40,210 nt of DNA from Alphaproteobacteria bacterium (GTDB lineage Bacteria > Pseudomonadota > Alphaproteobacteria > Acetobacterales > Acetobacteraceae): the NCBI GenBank assembly GCA_016869735.1, contig VGDL01000031.1:1-40210 (forward strand). The letters run 5' to 3'. Below the pieces are notes generated by a model that did no database searches, was not told the origin of the DNA, and saw only the letters and a list, made by a program, of their open reading frames with translations. Position numbers and translations under genes: made by a program. The first letter of the stretch is position 1, and each line of letters begins with the position of its first letter. Of this stretch, positions 25,537 through 35,268 are shown piece by piece.

Positions 25537-27750
25537 TTAGCGAGGGGAATGCGCCGCCGCTACTTCCGTGAGGCCCCCTGGCGCCTCGGCAAGCGGTAAC
25601 AGCGCCGAAAACCGATCCGCCAGCCCCTCGATTTCGGTATGCATGCGCAGCAACACCCCAAGCGGATCCTGCCCACCAAGCCGCGCGGCGGCTTCCGGGT
25701 AAAGCGCGCTTTCCTCGGCGGCCTGATGCGGCAGCAATTCATCGCGGAGCCGCCGTTCCAGCGCGCGCAATTCGGCAAGCTGCGCCGGGCCGTCATGCAG
25801 GCTCTCACCCGCGCCGCGCAGGGCCTCGGCCAGATCGCGCAGCCCGGCATGTTCGGCAACGCGCTCGGAAAGCCCGGCCTCGCCAGACAGTTGCGCCACA
25901 GCGCCATCCTTCCCGGGTAGTAGGGCGCGCAGAGCATAAAGAATGGCCGCGACATCAATCGCTTCCTGCAACAGCGCGCCAGCCAGCGGGCTCAGCCAGC
26001 CGAAGGCGGCGGCGACCATGGCCAGCAGCGACAACCCCATGCCGAGCAAAATCGCTTGCAGCGCAATGCGCCGTGCGCGGCGTGCAATGGCGATGGCTTC
26101 CGGCGCACGGTCCAACCTGTCCGCCAGCAGCACAACATCGCCTGCCTCGGCCGCCGCCGCGGTGCCATGCGCGCCCATGGCAATGCCGACATCAGCGGCG
26201 GCCAATACCGGCGCGTCATTCACGCCATCACCCACCATGGCGACCGGGCCATTCGCGGCCTCGGCCTCGAGCGCCACCAATTTTCCTTCCGGGTCCCGGT
26301 CTGCCAGCATGGCATCCAAACGGAGTGCCGCCGCGATGGGCGTGGCGGCAGCGGCGCGATCCCCCGTCACCATCAGAATGCGCGCAACGCCCAGTTGGCG
26401 GAGTGCCCGTACGGCGCGGGGCGCTTCTTCGCGGAGCCCATCCGCCATGATGAAGGCCGCTGCCGCGCGCCCTTCCACCGCCAACCAACCGACCGAACCA
26501 GCGGCACTTACCAAGGCGGCGGCGAAAAGCCCGCCTTCGGGGCCCATATTGCGGCCAATCAGAAAGCCCTCACTGCCAAGGGTCAGCGCCTTGCCATCCA
26601 CCAGACCGGAAAGCCCGCCGCCCGGCGTTTCCTCCACGCTTTCGGGCACGGGCAGATCAAAGCCACGCGCCCGTGCTGCGGCGACCAAAGCGACAGAAAC
26701 CGGGTGCGTCGAAGCCTGCGCCAAGGCGGCCGCCAGACGCAGCGCCGCATCGCGGCCAAGGGCAGCGTCGGCCTCAATCCCCGCCCGCCTCGGCCGACCG
26801 GGGGTCAGCGTGCCGGTCTTGTCGAAAATCACCGTGCGAATGCGCGCCAACCGCTCCAGCGCGGCGCCACCCTTCAGCACGATGCCGCGCCGCGCCACGA
26901 TGCCGCGCCGCGCCGCGCGACCAATGCCGGCAACCAGCGCAATGGGCGCGGCCAGGATCAGCGGGCAGGGGGTTGCCACCACCAGCACCGCCAGCGCGCG
27001 GCGTGGATCGCCGCAAATCAACCAGGCCACGCCAGCCACGCAACAGGTCAGAATGATGAAGGCAATCGCCCAACGATCCGCGAGCCTGACAAGCGGCGCA
27101 CGCGCTTGCGCCGCAGCCTGCGTCAGCCGGATGATGGCGGCGTAAGTGCTGGTTGCTGCCCCCGCGCTGGCCTGCATGCGAAAGGCGCCGCCGGCATTCA
27201 CCGCACCGCTGCGCAGCCTTGCCCCTTGCTGTAACGAAACCGGCAGAGGTTCGCCGGTCAGCATGCTTTCATCAAGCGTTGCGCCAGCATCTTCCAGCGT
27301 GCCATCGGCGGGGACTGTTTCTCCGGGGCGGACCAGCAGCAGATCGCCGGGCGTGATGGCATCCAGTGTGATGTCGCTGATTTCGCCATTGCTGATGCGC
27401 GCCGCACCGCGCGGGGCGCGGGCCAGTAGGTCCGTCAGCGCCCCTTGCGCGCGGCCCTCGGCCCAGGATTCAAGCGCCTCGCCACCTGCGACCATCAACG
27501 CAATCACGGCGGCGGTAGCGGCCTCATCCAACGCCAAGGCGCCCAGGATGGAGAAAAGCGCAATCACATCCACGCCAAGCCGCCCACCCCGAAGTGAGCG
27601 GATCACCCCCAGGGCCACATGCAGCGCAACCGGCAAGGAAGCCGCAGCCCAGGCGATCGTGGCGTAAGCGGTATTGCCCGAAAGATGCAGCACGATGCCC
27701 GCCACCAGCCCGGCCAACACCCAAGCCAGCAGCAGCCGCGCGCTATTCAC
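25537..27750 (-). CDS. P1B-5-like heavy-metal P-type ATPase with C-terminal hemerythrin-like domain
   Basis: A 737-residue metal-transporting ATPase. It lacks an N-terminal HMA domain. Helix 4 carries the TPCP metal site (Cys262), the phosphorylation motif is D310KTGTLTPG, and MVTGDRAAA and MVGDGVNDAP complete the catalytic core. After the last helices a ~110-residue domain follows, with H675QAAE and H704TEIE pairs as in hemerythrin/HHE domains. TPC plus a C-terminal hemerythrin-like domain defines the P1B-5 group, one member of which (Sinorhizobium Nia) exports Fe and Ni. The frame opens at 27783; I prefer the GTG at 27750, which overlaps the rodA stop. An 18-bp duplication inserts six residues after helix 4. 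It is followed by a VIT1/CCC1 gene. Confidence 0.88.
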   Translation of the reverse strand: MNSARLLLAWVLAGLVAGIVLHLSGNTAYATIAWAAASLPVALHVALGVIRSLRGGRLGVDVIALFSILGALALDEAATAAVIALMVAGGEALESWAEGRAQGALTDLLARAPRGAARISNGEISDITLDAITPGDLLLVRPGETVPADGTLEDAGATLDESMLTGEPLPVSLQQGARLRSGAVNAGGAFRMQASAGAATSTYAAIIRLTQAAAQARAPLVRLADRWAIAFIILTCCVAGVAWLICGDPRRALAVLVVATPCPLILAAPIALVAGIGRAARRGIVARRGIVLKGGAALERLARIRTVIFDKTGTLTPGRPRRAGIEADAALGRDAALRLAAALAQASTHPVSVALVAAARARGFDLPVPESVEETPGGGLSGLVDGKALTLGSEGFLIGRNMGPEGGLFAAALVSAAGSVGWLAVEGRAAAAFIMADGLREEAPRAVRALRQLGVARILMVTGDRAAAATPIAAALRLDAMLADRDPEGKLVALEAEAANGPVAMVGDGVNDAPVLAAADVGIAMGAHGTAAAAEAGDVVLLADRLDRAPEAIAIARRARRIALQAILLGMGLSLLAMVAAAFGWLSPLAGALLQEAIDVAAILYALRALLPGKDGAVAQLSGEAGLSERVAEHAGLRDLAEALRGAGESLHDGPAQLAELRALERRLRDELLPHQAAEESALYPEAAARLGGQDPLGVLLRMHTEIEGLADRFSALLPLAEAPGGLTEVAAAHSPR
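26879..26914. repeat. Perfect 18-bp tandem duplication inside the metal ATPase gene
   Basis: The unit at 26879-26896 is repeated exactly at 26897-26914. It is in frame and turns the usual RAARRGIVLKGGAALE into RAARRGIVARRGIVLKGG, that is, a six-residue insertion in the cytoplasmic end of helix 4, between the TPCP site and DKTGT. Confidence 0.92.
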
Positions 27751-28888
27751 GCATGGGTCCCAATTCGGCGTCTCGGTGCACATAGGCTGACAGCAAAAGC
27801 CCGAACCCGATCATCACCGTCAGCATGGCCGAACCGCCATGGCTGATCAGCGGCAGCGGCACGCCGCCCACCGGAACCGCTCCGGTGACCATGGCGACAT
27901 TCACAAACACATAGAGGAAGAAGTTGGTGCCAAGCCCAATCGCGAGAAGCCGACCGAATTGATCGCGCGACCGAAAAGCGACGATGTAGCAGAATACAAT
28001 CACCGACAGCAGCATGAACAGCGTGGCGATGGCGCCGATGAAGCCGAATTCCTCGGCGATCAGGGTGAAGATGAAATCCGTGTGCTTTTCCGGCAGGAAG
28101 TTCAAATGCCCCTGTGTGCCTTGCAGGAAACCCTTGCCGGACATGCCGCCCGACCCAAGCGCGATCTTGGATTGGATGATGTTGTAGCCTGCACCCAGCG
28201 GGTCGCTTTCCGGATCGAGGAAGGTGGTGATGCGCGCGCGCTGATAATCGCGCAACTGATCGTAGGCGATGGGTGCCGCGATGGCAGCTGCGCCTGCCAT
28301 CAGCGCGAATTTCCACCAGCGCATGCCGGCTGCCCAGAACACTGCGGCGCCTACCATACCAGTGATTAGCGCGGTGCCGAGATTGGGCTGCTTCAGAATC
28401 AATGCGACCGGCACCAGCACCATCAGCGCGGGCGGGATCAGGAAAAGCGGATTGCCCATGCGTTCCCAGGAAGCGCGATGAAACCAGGCCGCCAATCCCA
28501 GCGCCAGCATGATTTTCATCAACTCCGATGGTTGCAGTTGCACGGGGCCGAGATCAATCCAACGCTGTGCGCCCTTGCCGACATTGCCGTGAAACAGCAC
28601 CAGCACCAGCAGGCTGAGTGCAATGGCATAACCCACCCAGGCGAAGCGCAGGATGAACCTGATATCAATGAAGGCGATGCTCAGCATGATCACCAGGCAA
28701 AACCCGAAGCGCAGCGCGTGTTTCTGCGCATAGGCATCAGGATTGCCGCTGCCTGCCGTGAGCAAAGCCACATAGCCAATGGCGGCAATGCCACCCAACA
28801 GCAGCACAAAAAGCCAGGGCACGCGCCAAAGCTTGGAAACCAGGCCAGCGCCGCGACTTTCCGTGAGCAGCCGGCGTTCAAAAATCAT
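27743..28888 (-). CDS. rodA: Peptidoglycan glycosyltransferase RodA
   Basis: A 381-residue SEDS-family protein with about ten membrane segments, which polymerises glycan strands for cell elongation. Typical segments are GAQRWIDLGPVQLQPSELMK, LKQPNLGTALI, and GFLQGTQGHLNFLPEKHTDFIF, and near the end VGGVPLPLISHGGSAML. It is last of the mreB-mreC-mreD-mrdA-rodA operon and overlaps the end of mrdA by ATGA. The metal ATPase start overlaps its stop, so the elongation operon may read into the ATPase. Confidence 0.96.
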   Translation of the reverse strand: MIFERRLLTESRGAGLVSKLWRVPWLFVLLLGGIAAIGYVALLTAGSGNPDAYAQKHALRFGFCLVIMLSIAFIDIRFILRFAWVGYAIALSLLVLVLFHGNVGKGAQRWIDLGPVQLQPSELMKIMLALGLAAWFHRASWERMGNPLFLIPPALMVLVPVALILKQPNLGTALITGMVGAAVFWAAGMRWWKFALMAGAAAIAAPIAYDQLRDYQRARITTFLDPESDPLGAGYNIIQSKIALGSGGMSGKGFLQGTQGHLNFLPEKHTDFIFTLIAEEFGFIGAIATLFMLLSVIVFCYIVAFRSRDQFGRLLAIGLGTNFFLYVFVNVAMVTGAVPVGGVPLPLISHGGSAMLTVMIGFGLLLSAYVHRDAELGPMRE

Positions 28889-30792
28889 CGGCCAAGCTCC
28901 GCCACGCGCGGGTCTCGGGGTGTGGGATTGGGGGGCAGGCGCTGGAAGGCTTCCACCAGAATATCCCGCGCAAGCGGTGCGGCAGCGCCCGATCCACTGG
29001 TGCCGTGTTCCACAATGACCGAAAGCGCGAAGACCGGATTGTCATACGGCGCATAGGCGACAAATAGCGCATGCGGCCGCCATTCGCGCGGCAGGGTCGC
29101 GACATTGAAACCCCTTTCGCGCTGTTCACGAGAGATACGCCTGACCTGCGTTGTGCCGGTCTTGCCTGCCATCACGCCATATTGCCCGGGTAGCCGTGCG
29201 GCGCCCGCCGTGCCGCCGCCATTCACCACTGCCCACATGGATTCACGGATAACGCGCAAATCGGCTTCCGGTATGCCGAGTGATGGCCAATCCTCGGGCT
29301 TGCCGCCGCGCAGCGGCTGGCCGGCAATGGCGCGTGTCAGATGCGGCTGCACGGCACGGCCTGTGGCAAGCCGCGCGGTCATGACGGCAAGGGATAGCGG
29401 TGTCAGCTGATAAAACCCCTGGCCGATCCCATGTACAATCGTATCGCCGATATTCCAGGGATGGCCCTGCGCCTGCCGCCAGCCGCGCGTTGGCACCAGC
29501 CCGCGCCGCGTCCCGGGCAATTCGATGTCAAGCTCCACGCCAAGCCCGAAGCGATTGGACATGGCGGCGATCTTGTCCATGCCGGTGCGGCGCGCCATTT
29601 CGTAGAAATAGACATCGCAGCTTTGTGCAATGGCGGTGCGCATATTCATCCCGCCATGGCCACTTTGTTTATGGCAATGGAAGCGATTATCGCCGAAATC
29701 GAAATGGCCGGGGCAATACACAATATCGCCAGGCCGACACACCTTGGCTTCCAGCGCTGCGAGTGCCACCACCATCTTGAAGGTGGACCCCGGCGCATAA
29801 AGCCCATTCGTTGCCTTGTTGATCAGCGGCGTGGAACGCGAAGCAGTCCATTGCCGCCATTGGGCGGCGCTGACACCTGAATTGAAGATATTCGGGTCAA
29901 AGGAAGGCTTGGTCGCCATGGCGAGTATTTCGCCATTGCGCGCATCCAACAGCACCGCGGTTGTGCCTTCCTCGATCTTATTGCGGATGGCCTTTTGCAG
30001 TCCGGTATCGACCGAAATCTGCACATCCTGTCCGGGAATCCCTTCGCGCCGATCCAATTCACGGATCACGCGGCCAACGGCATTCACTTCAACCTGCACC
30101 GCACCGGCGCGGCCGCGCAGCACGCGGTCATGGAAGCGTTCAAGCCCGGCACGGCCCACACGCATGCCGGGCAGGTTCACAATGCCCTCATCGCCCGCTT
30201 CCTGTTCGGTCGGTGTGCCAACATAGCCAAGCACATGCGCCAGATGTTCGGTTTCGGGATAGATGCGGGTTGTGCCCATATCCACGGAAACGCCGGGCAG
30301 GTCGGGCGCATTGACCTCAATCGCCGCCATTTCTTCCCAGCTCAGGAATTCGCGCAGGATGACGGGAACGAAGCGGCGATTGCGGCGGATATCGCGTTCT
30401 ATCCTTGCCTTTTCATGATCCTGCAGGGGCACGATGCGGGCGAAGGTTTCAATCGTGGCCGTGACATCGGTGGTCTGTTCTGCCACCAGCAGGGCGCGCC
30501 AATTCAGGCGATTGCCCGCCACCACTTCACCGCGCCTGTCCAAAATACGCCCGCGCGGCGGCGCGAAAAGCCTGGCACTGACGCGATTTTCTTCTGCCAA
30601 GGTCGCGTAGCGCCGGCCTTCTTCAATCTGCAAGCGATAAAGCCGATGCCCCAAAAACCCGAGCGCGCCCAACTGCACCACACCAAGGAAAGCGGCACGG
30701 CGGGTGAAAATGCTGCGGCGGCGTTCTTCTTCCCGCTTGATGTTTGTATTGGCGCCAAGCCCAGCCACACGCCGCCCGGGCCAGAACTTCAT
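28885..30792 (-). CDS. mrdA: Penicillin-binding protein 2 (transpeptidase)
   Basis: A 635-residue class B PBP, the transpeptidase partner of RodA in the elongasome. It has a single N-terminal membrane anchor (AAFLGVVQLGALGFLGHRLYRLQ), a pedestal domain beginning NRVSARLFAPPRGRILDRRG, and the transpeptidase motifs S336TFK, SCD and KTGT. SCD takes the place of SxN, as in many PBP2s. Lengths and order are normal. It overlaps mreD upstream and rodA downstream by ATGA in both cases. Confidence 0.96.
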   Translation of the reverse strand: MKFWPGRRVAGLGANTNIKREEERRRSIFTRRAAFLGVVQLGALGFLGHRLYRLQIEEGRRYATLAEENRVSARLFAPPRGRILDRRGEVVAGNRLNWRALLVAEQTTDVTATIETFARIVPLQDHEKARIERDIRRNRRFVPVILREFLSWEEMAAIEVNAPDLPGVSVDMGTTRIYPETEHLAHVLGYVGTPTEQEAGDEGIVNLPGMRVGRAGLERFHDRVLRGRAGAVQVEVNAVGRVIRELDRREGIPGQDVQISVDTGLQKAIRNKIEEGTTAVLLDARNGEILAMATKPSFDPNIFNSGVSAAQWRQWTASRSTPLINKATNGLYAPGSTFKMVVALAALEAKVCRPGDIVYCPGHFDFGDNRFHCHKQSGHGGMNMRTAIAQSCDVYFYEMARRTGMDKIAAMSNRFGLGVELDIELPGTRRGLVPTRGWRQAQGHPWNIGDTIVHGIGQGFYQLTPLSLAVMTARLATGRAVQPHLTRAIAGQPLRGGKPEDWPSLGIPEADLRVIRESMWAVVNGGGTAGAARLPGQYGVMAGKTGTTQVRRISREQRERGFNVATLPREWRPHALFVAYAPYDNPVFALSVIVEHGTSGSGAAAPLARDILVEAFQRLPPNPTPRDPRVAELGR

Positions 30793-31352
30793 GGCGCATT
30801 CTCCGCCCGGCGCATCGCTTCATGCGCGCGCGACAGCAGAATGGCGATGGGTGGATAAAACCCTGTTGCCAGCAACAATGTATGGAAAATCGGCGGCCAT
30901 GGCGGCAGACTGAGCAGCAGCAAGGCCGTGAAACCCCAGGTAAGCAGCGTCGCGCCCAAGGCGCCCACGCAAAAGCAAAGCCACACGACAATAAAACCCT
31001 GCCGCGCCAACCAAAAACGCAGCCGCATCGCCGCGCCATGCAAGGCAAGTAAGGCGATGATGTGGACCCCAAGCGGCGCCATGGTCAGGAAATCCAGCAA
31101 GAGCCCAAGCACAAAGACCATTGGCGGCGCCATGCCGGCAGGGCGAAACACGGTCCAGAAGGCAATCGATGGCATGGCCAGCGCGAAGGCCAGCGCCGGC
31201 AGGCCGCTCGGCGTCGCGGATAGGATCAGCACCAGCGCGGTGGAGACCAGCGGAAAAGCCAGGCGCAGCAGCGCCTCAAGCCGACGCGGCAAATCCTGCG
31301 GCGGTTCCGGGCGCCCGGGCGGTGGCGCGCGGAGTTTTGGCGCAAGGCTCAT
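30789..31352 (-). CDS. mreD: Rod shape-determining protein MreD
   Basis: A 187-residue small membrane protein with about five helices, placed between mreC and mrdA, which identifies it as MreD. FVLGLLLDFLTMAPLGVHIIALLALHG is characteristic of the family. It helps assemble the MreBCD-RodA-PBP2 complex in the inner membrane. It overlaps mrdA by ATGA and follows mreC by nine bases. Confidence 0.93.
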   Translation of the reverse strand: MSLAPKLRAPPPGRPEPPQDLPRRLEALLRLAFPLVSTALVLILSATPSGLPALAFALAMPSIAFWTVFRPAGMAPPMVFVLGLLLDFLTMAPLGVHIIALLALHGAAMRLRFWLARQGFIVVWLCFCVGALGATLLTWGFTALLLLSLPPWPPIFHTLLLATGFYPPIAILLSRAHEAMRRAENAP

Positions 31353-31361
31353 AGGCTGGGC

Positions 31362-32228
31362 TCAGCGCCGAGACGCGCGCGGTTCCGGGCGCGCCACCGC
31401 TTCCGGCGGCAGAATGCCCGAAAGGCCAAAATCAAATAGCCGCACCATTTCCAGATGATCGAGCCGCGCGAATAGCTCCACTTCCAGCGATCCTTGCGCG
31501 TTACGTCGAACCACGCCGACCGGCAGGCCGGCCGGGAAGGCATTGGCCTGCGCGCTGGTGACCACCCTTTCACCTTCCTGCGGAATGACGCCTTCCGGCC
31601 AATGCGCCAGGCGCGGGCGGGCCCCATTGGTGCCGGCCATCACCGCGCGCGCGCGGCTGCCTTCCAGCGTGACTGGCACGCGGCTGTTCATGTCGGTCGC
31701 CAGCAATACGCGGGCGGAACGGGACCCCACTTCAGTCACCCGGCCCACAAAGCCACGTTCATCCAAAGCTACCTGGCCCTTGCGGATGCCATGCTGGGGC
31801 GGGATGGAAAGCAGCACGGCGCGGGCATAGGTGCCGCCACCATCTGCCACGACCCGCGCGGCGTGAAAATTGGGCGCACCTTCAGGCATGAAGCCAAGCT
31901 GGCGGCGGAGTAGCGCATTTTCCGATTCAAGCCCCAAGGCCGCCGCATGCCAGCGGCGCAGACGCTCATTTTCCTCACGCAGCCTTGCATTGTCACTGCG
32001 CAGCGTCGCCAGGCCACGGATTTCCGCCACCGCTTCTTCAACCGCATTCACTGGCTGGGATATCGCCGCGTAAATCGGCGCCAGCGCATCAGAAAGCGTG
32101 GAGCGCATCCGTTCCACCAGCAGCGTATCTGCCTTGCCCAACAGCATCACCCCAAAGGCAAAAGCAATCATGATCGGCAGCGAAAGCCGCGCCAATACCT
32201 GCCGTAGCGGGATGCTGAGCCTGATCAC
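31362..32228 (-). CDS. mreC: Rod shape-determining protein MreC
   Basis: A 288-residue periplasmic scaffold protein. A short N-terminal cytoplasmic tail and one membrane helix come first (LSLPIMIAFAFGVMLLG), then a coiled coil around residues 60-100 (LRSDNARLREENERLRRW), then the beta-rich MreC domain containing QHGIRKGQVALDERGFVGRV and ATDMNSRVPV. It links MreB to PBP2. The gene follows mreB by 21 bp. Confidence 0.95.
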   Translation of the reverse strand: MIRLSIPLRQVLARLSLPIMIAFAFGVMLLGKADTLLVERMRSTLSDALAPIYAAISQPVNAVEEAVAEIRGLATLRSDNARLREENERLRRWHAAALGLESENALLRRQLGFMPEGAPNFHAARVVADGGGTYARAVLLSIPPQHGIRKGQVALDERGFVGRVTEVGSRSARVLLATDMNSRVPVTLEGSRARAVMAGTNGARPRLAHWPEGVIPQEGERVVTSAQANAFPAGLPVGVVRRNAQGSLEVELFARLDHLEMVRLFDFGLSGILPPEAVARPEPRASRR

Positions 32229-32249
32229 GCGGGGCTACCTTGGTCCCTT

Positions 32250-33383
<1,134 letters not shown>

Positions 33384-33417
33384 TTACCCCCCCTGGCCCT
33401 GATCCTCAAGCCGTAAT

Positions 33418-33436
33418 CCGGGGGGCTGGCCCCCGG
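33418..33436 (-). terminator. GC-rich hairpin after leuA
   Basis: CCGGGGG (33418-33424) pairs with CCCCCGG (33430-33436) around a 5-nt loop, seven bases beyond the leuA stop on the minus strand. No T run follows, so it is only terminator-like. It separates leuA from mreB. Confidence 0.45.
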
Positions 33437-33442
33437 GGCGCT

Positions 33443-35023
33443 TCAGGCCCGCAGCACCGCCGGCGGTTCGGTGCGTTCGCGCTTGACCAAAAGCTTGTTC
33501 AGCGCATGCACATAGGCGCGGGCCGAGGCGACAATGGTATCCGTATCCGCCCCCTGGCCATCCACCAGCTTGCCGGCTTCTTCCAGCCGCACGGTGACCC
33601 GCGCCTGCGCATCCGTGCCGCCCGTGACGGATTGCACGGCATAGAGCTTCAGGTTGACTTCATGCGGGAAGGCCTGGCGCAGCGCATTGAAGGTGGCATC
33701 CACCGCGCCATCGCCCGCCGCCACCCCTTCGCGCCTTTCGCCATCCACTTCGAGCGCGATAGAGGCCGTGGGGCGGGTATTCATCCCCGTCGCGACCGTG
33801 AGTGCCAGCAGCTTCAGCCTATCATTCTGGCGGACCACCTCATCATCCACCAGCGCCACAATATCTTCATCATAGACCACCTTCTTGCGGTCCGCGAGGT
33901 CCTTGAAGCGGCGGAAGGCGTCGTTCAGCTGATTGTCGCCAATCTCATACCCCATGGCCTTCAGCTTGTCGCGGAAGGCAGCGCGGCCGGAATGCTTGCC
34001 CATCACCAGCGAAGATGTGGACCAGCCGACAGATTCCGGCGTCATGATTTCATAGGTGGATTTGTCCTTCAGCACGCCATCCTGATGGATGCCAGATTCA
34101 TGGGCGAAGGCATTGCGGCCCACAATCGCCTTATTGGGCTGTACATCAAAGCCCGTAATCGTGGCGAGCAAGCGGCTGGTCTTCAGGATATTCTGCGTGA
34201 CAATGCCATTGGCCACCGGGATCGCATCGGCGCGCGTGCGCAGCGCCATCACCACTTCTTCGATCGAGGCATTGCCCGCGCGTTCGCCAATGCCATTGAT
34301 GGTGGCTTCAATCTGGCGCACGCCGGCACGAATGGCAGCAAGCGTATTCGCCACCGCCAGGCCAAGGTCATTATGATTATGCGCGGACAGGATCACCTGA
34401 TCCGCCCCCGGCACGCGTTCCCGCACCATGGTGAAAATGCGCGTCATATCCTCAGGCAGAGCATAACCGACCGTGTCAGGGATATTGATGGTAGTAGCCC
34501 CCGCCTTGATGGCGGCTTCCACACAACGGCAAAGGAAATCCGGGTCCGTCCGCGTGCCATCTTCCGCCGACCATTCCACATCATCCGTGTGCTGGCGGGC
34601 GAGGCCCACGCTGCTGGTCACCAATTCCAGCACCTGTTCCGGTTCCAGCCGCAGCTTGACCCGCATATGCAAGGGACTGGTCGAAACAAAGGTATGGATG
34701 CGCTTGCGTGCCGCCGGCTTCACCGCCTCAGCCGCGCGCAGAATATCCGCCGGCGCGGTGCGCGACAGGCCGCAAATCACCGGGCCATCCTTGGCAAAAC
34801 GCTGCGCGATGGACAGCACGCTTTCAAAATCCCCCGGCGAGGCAATGGGGAAGCCCGCTTCCATCACATCAATGCCCAATTCCGCCAAAGCTTCCGCCAT
34901 GCGGAGCTTTTCCTGGAGGTTCATGGAAAAACCGGGGGACTGCTCACCATCGCGCAGCGTGGTGTCGAACATGATGATGCGGTTATCGGCCAGCTTGCCG
35001 AAAGAAGGATGATTTATGGCCAT
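33443..35023 (-). CDS. leuA: 2-isopropylmalate synthase
   Basis: A 526-residue enzyme for the first committed step of leucine synthesis, condensing 2-ketoisovalerate with acetyl-CoA. The catalytic domain contains MFDTTLRDGEQSPGFSM, EAGFPIASPGDFE, and the metal-binding HNHNDLGLAVANT; the C-terminal regulatory domain that binds leucine follows (KLLALTVATGMNTRPTASIA). I start it at the ATG at 35023, with an AGGGG about ten bases upstream; an in-frame ATG at 35044 is the alternative. A leader peptide and competing RNA pairings precede it, suggesting attenuation. Confidence 0.96.
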   Translation of the reverse strand: MAINHPSFGKLADNRIIMFDTTLRDGEQSPGFSMNLQEKLRMAEALAELGIDVMEAGFPIASPGDFESVLSIAQRFAKDGPVICGLSRTAPADILRAAEAVKPAARKRIHTFVSTSPLHMRVKLRLEPEQVLELVTSSVGLARQHTDDVEWSAEDGTRTDPDFLCRCVEAAIKAGATTINIPDTVGYALPEDMTRIFTMVRERVPGADQVILSAHNHNDLGLAVANTLAAIRAGVRQIEATINGIGERAGNASIEEVVMALRTRADAIPVANGIVTQNILKTSRLLATITGFDVQPNKAIVGRNAFAHESGIHQDGVLKDKSTYEIMTPESVGWSTSSLVMGKHSGRAAFRDKLKAMGYEIGDNQLNDAFRRFKDLADRKKVVYDEDIVALVDDEVVRQNDRLKLLALTVATGMNTRPTASIALEVDGERREGVAAGDGAVDATFNALRQAFPHEVNLKLYAVQSVTGGTDAQARVTVRLEEAGKLVDGQGADTDTIVASARAYVHALNKLLVKRERTEPPAVLRA

Positions 35024-35065
35024 GATAGGGGTTCCCCTGGGCATTCAATGGGTTGCGTGGAATGA

Positions 35066-35119
35066 AAGGCTTCCCCTGAGCGATGCCCGCCGCGCGCGGC
35101 AAGCCTTCACGCCCAGGGG
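35066..35119 (-). promoter_or_regulatory. Competing RNA pairings before leuA, candidate attenuator
   Basis: On the minus strand four segments come in order: CCCCTG (35119-35114), AAGGCTT (35107-35101), CAGGGG (35078-35073), AAGCCTT (35072-35066). Segment 1 pairs with 3 and 2 with 4, and the two pairings exclude each other, the layout of an attenuator. The 2-4 stem encloses a GCCGC/GCGGC mini-hairpin and is followed by a short pyrimidine tract. A second CAGGGG at 35039-35034 includes the leuA ribosome-binding site and could also pair with segment 1. Confidence 0.5.
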
Positions 35120-35208
35120 CGGATAAGTCGAAGCCCAAGTAGCGCGCAGGCGGGAGCAGGGGCAGAAACCCCATGATCCAGGCCGAAGCGACGCGAAACT
35201 TCACGCAT
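35107..35208 (-). CDS. Putative leucine leader peptide of leuA
   Basis: A 33-codon frame begins at the ATG at 35208 and ends ALLGLRLIRPWA before TGA. The four late Leu codons are CTA, CTT, CTT and CTT (35142-35125), codons that stand out in a GC-rich genome whose genes mostly use CTG. No ribosome-binding site precedes the ATG, but promoter elements place the transcription start at or next to its A, so it would be leaderless. A leaderless leader is known for trpL of Sinorhizobium. Its function as an attenuator sensor for leucyl-tRNA is inferred from codon content, position before leuA and the RNA pairings that follow. Confidence 0.6.
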   Translation of the reverse strand: MREVSRRFGLDHGVSAPAPACALLGLRLIRPWA

Positions 35209-35215
35209 GAAGCGG

Positions 35216-35245
35216 AGAATAGGAGGGGAGGGGGCGGGAAGGCAA
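35216..35245 (-). promoter_or_regulatory. Probable sigma-70-type promoter of the leuA leader
   Basis: On the minus strand TTGCCT (35245-35240), an 18-bp spacer and TATTCT (35221-35216) are followed after seven bases by the leader ATG at 35208. Each hexamer matches four of six consensus bases. Confidence 0.5.
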
Positions 35246-35268
35246 GGGGTTTTGCTGAGGGGACAGGT

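Noticed and set aside
26056-27234. Long open frames opposite the metal ATPase gene
   Set aside because: Several overlapping frames in low-complexity Arg/Ala/Pro-rich translation, the usual result of GC-rich codon bias.
33506-35065. 519-codon open frame opposite leuA
   Set aside because: Antisense shadow of leuA; His/Arg-rich composition and no recognisable domain.
34983-35204. 73-codon minus-strand frame over the leuA leader, starting MKFRVASAWIMGF
   Set aside because: It overlaps the leader in another frame and runs into leuA; its Leu codons are not clustered at a plausible stall site and no promoter fits its start.
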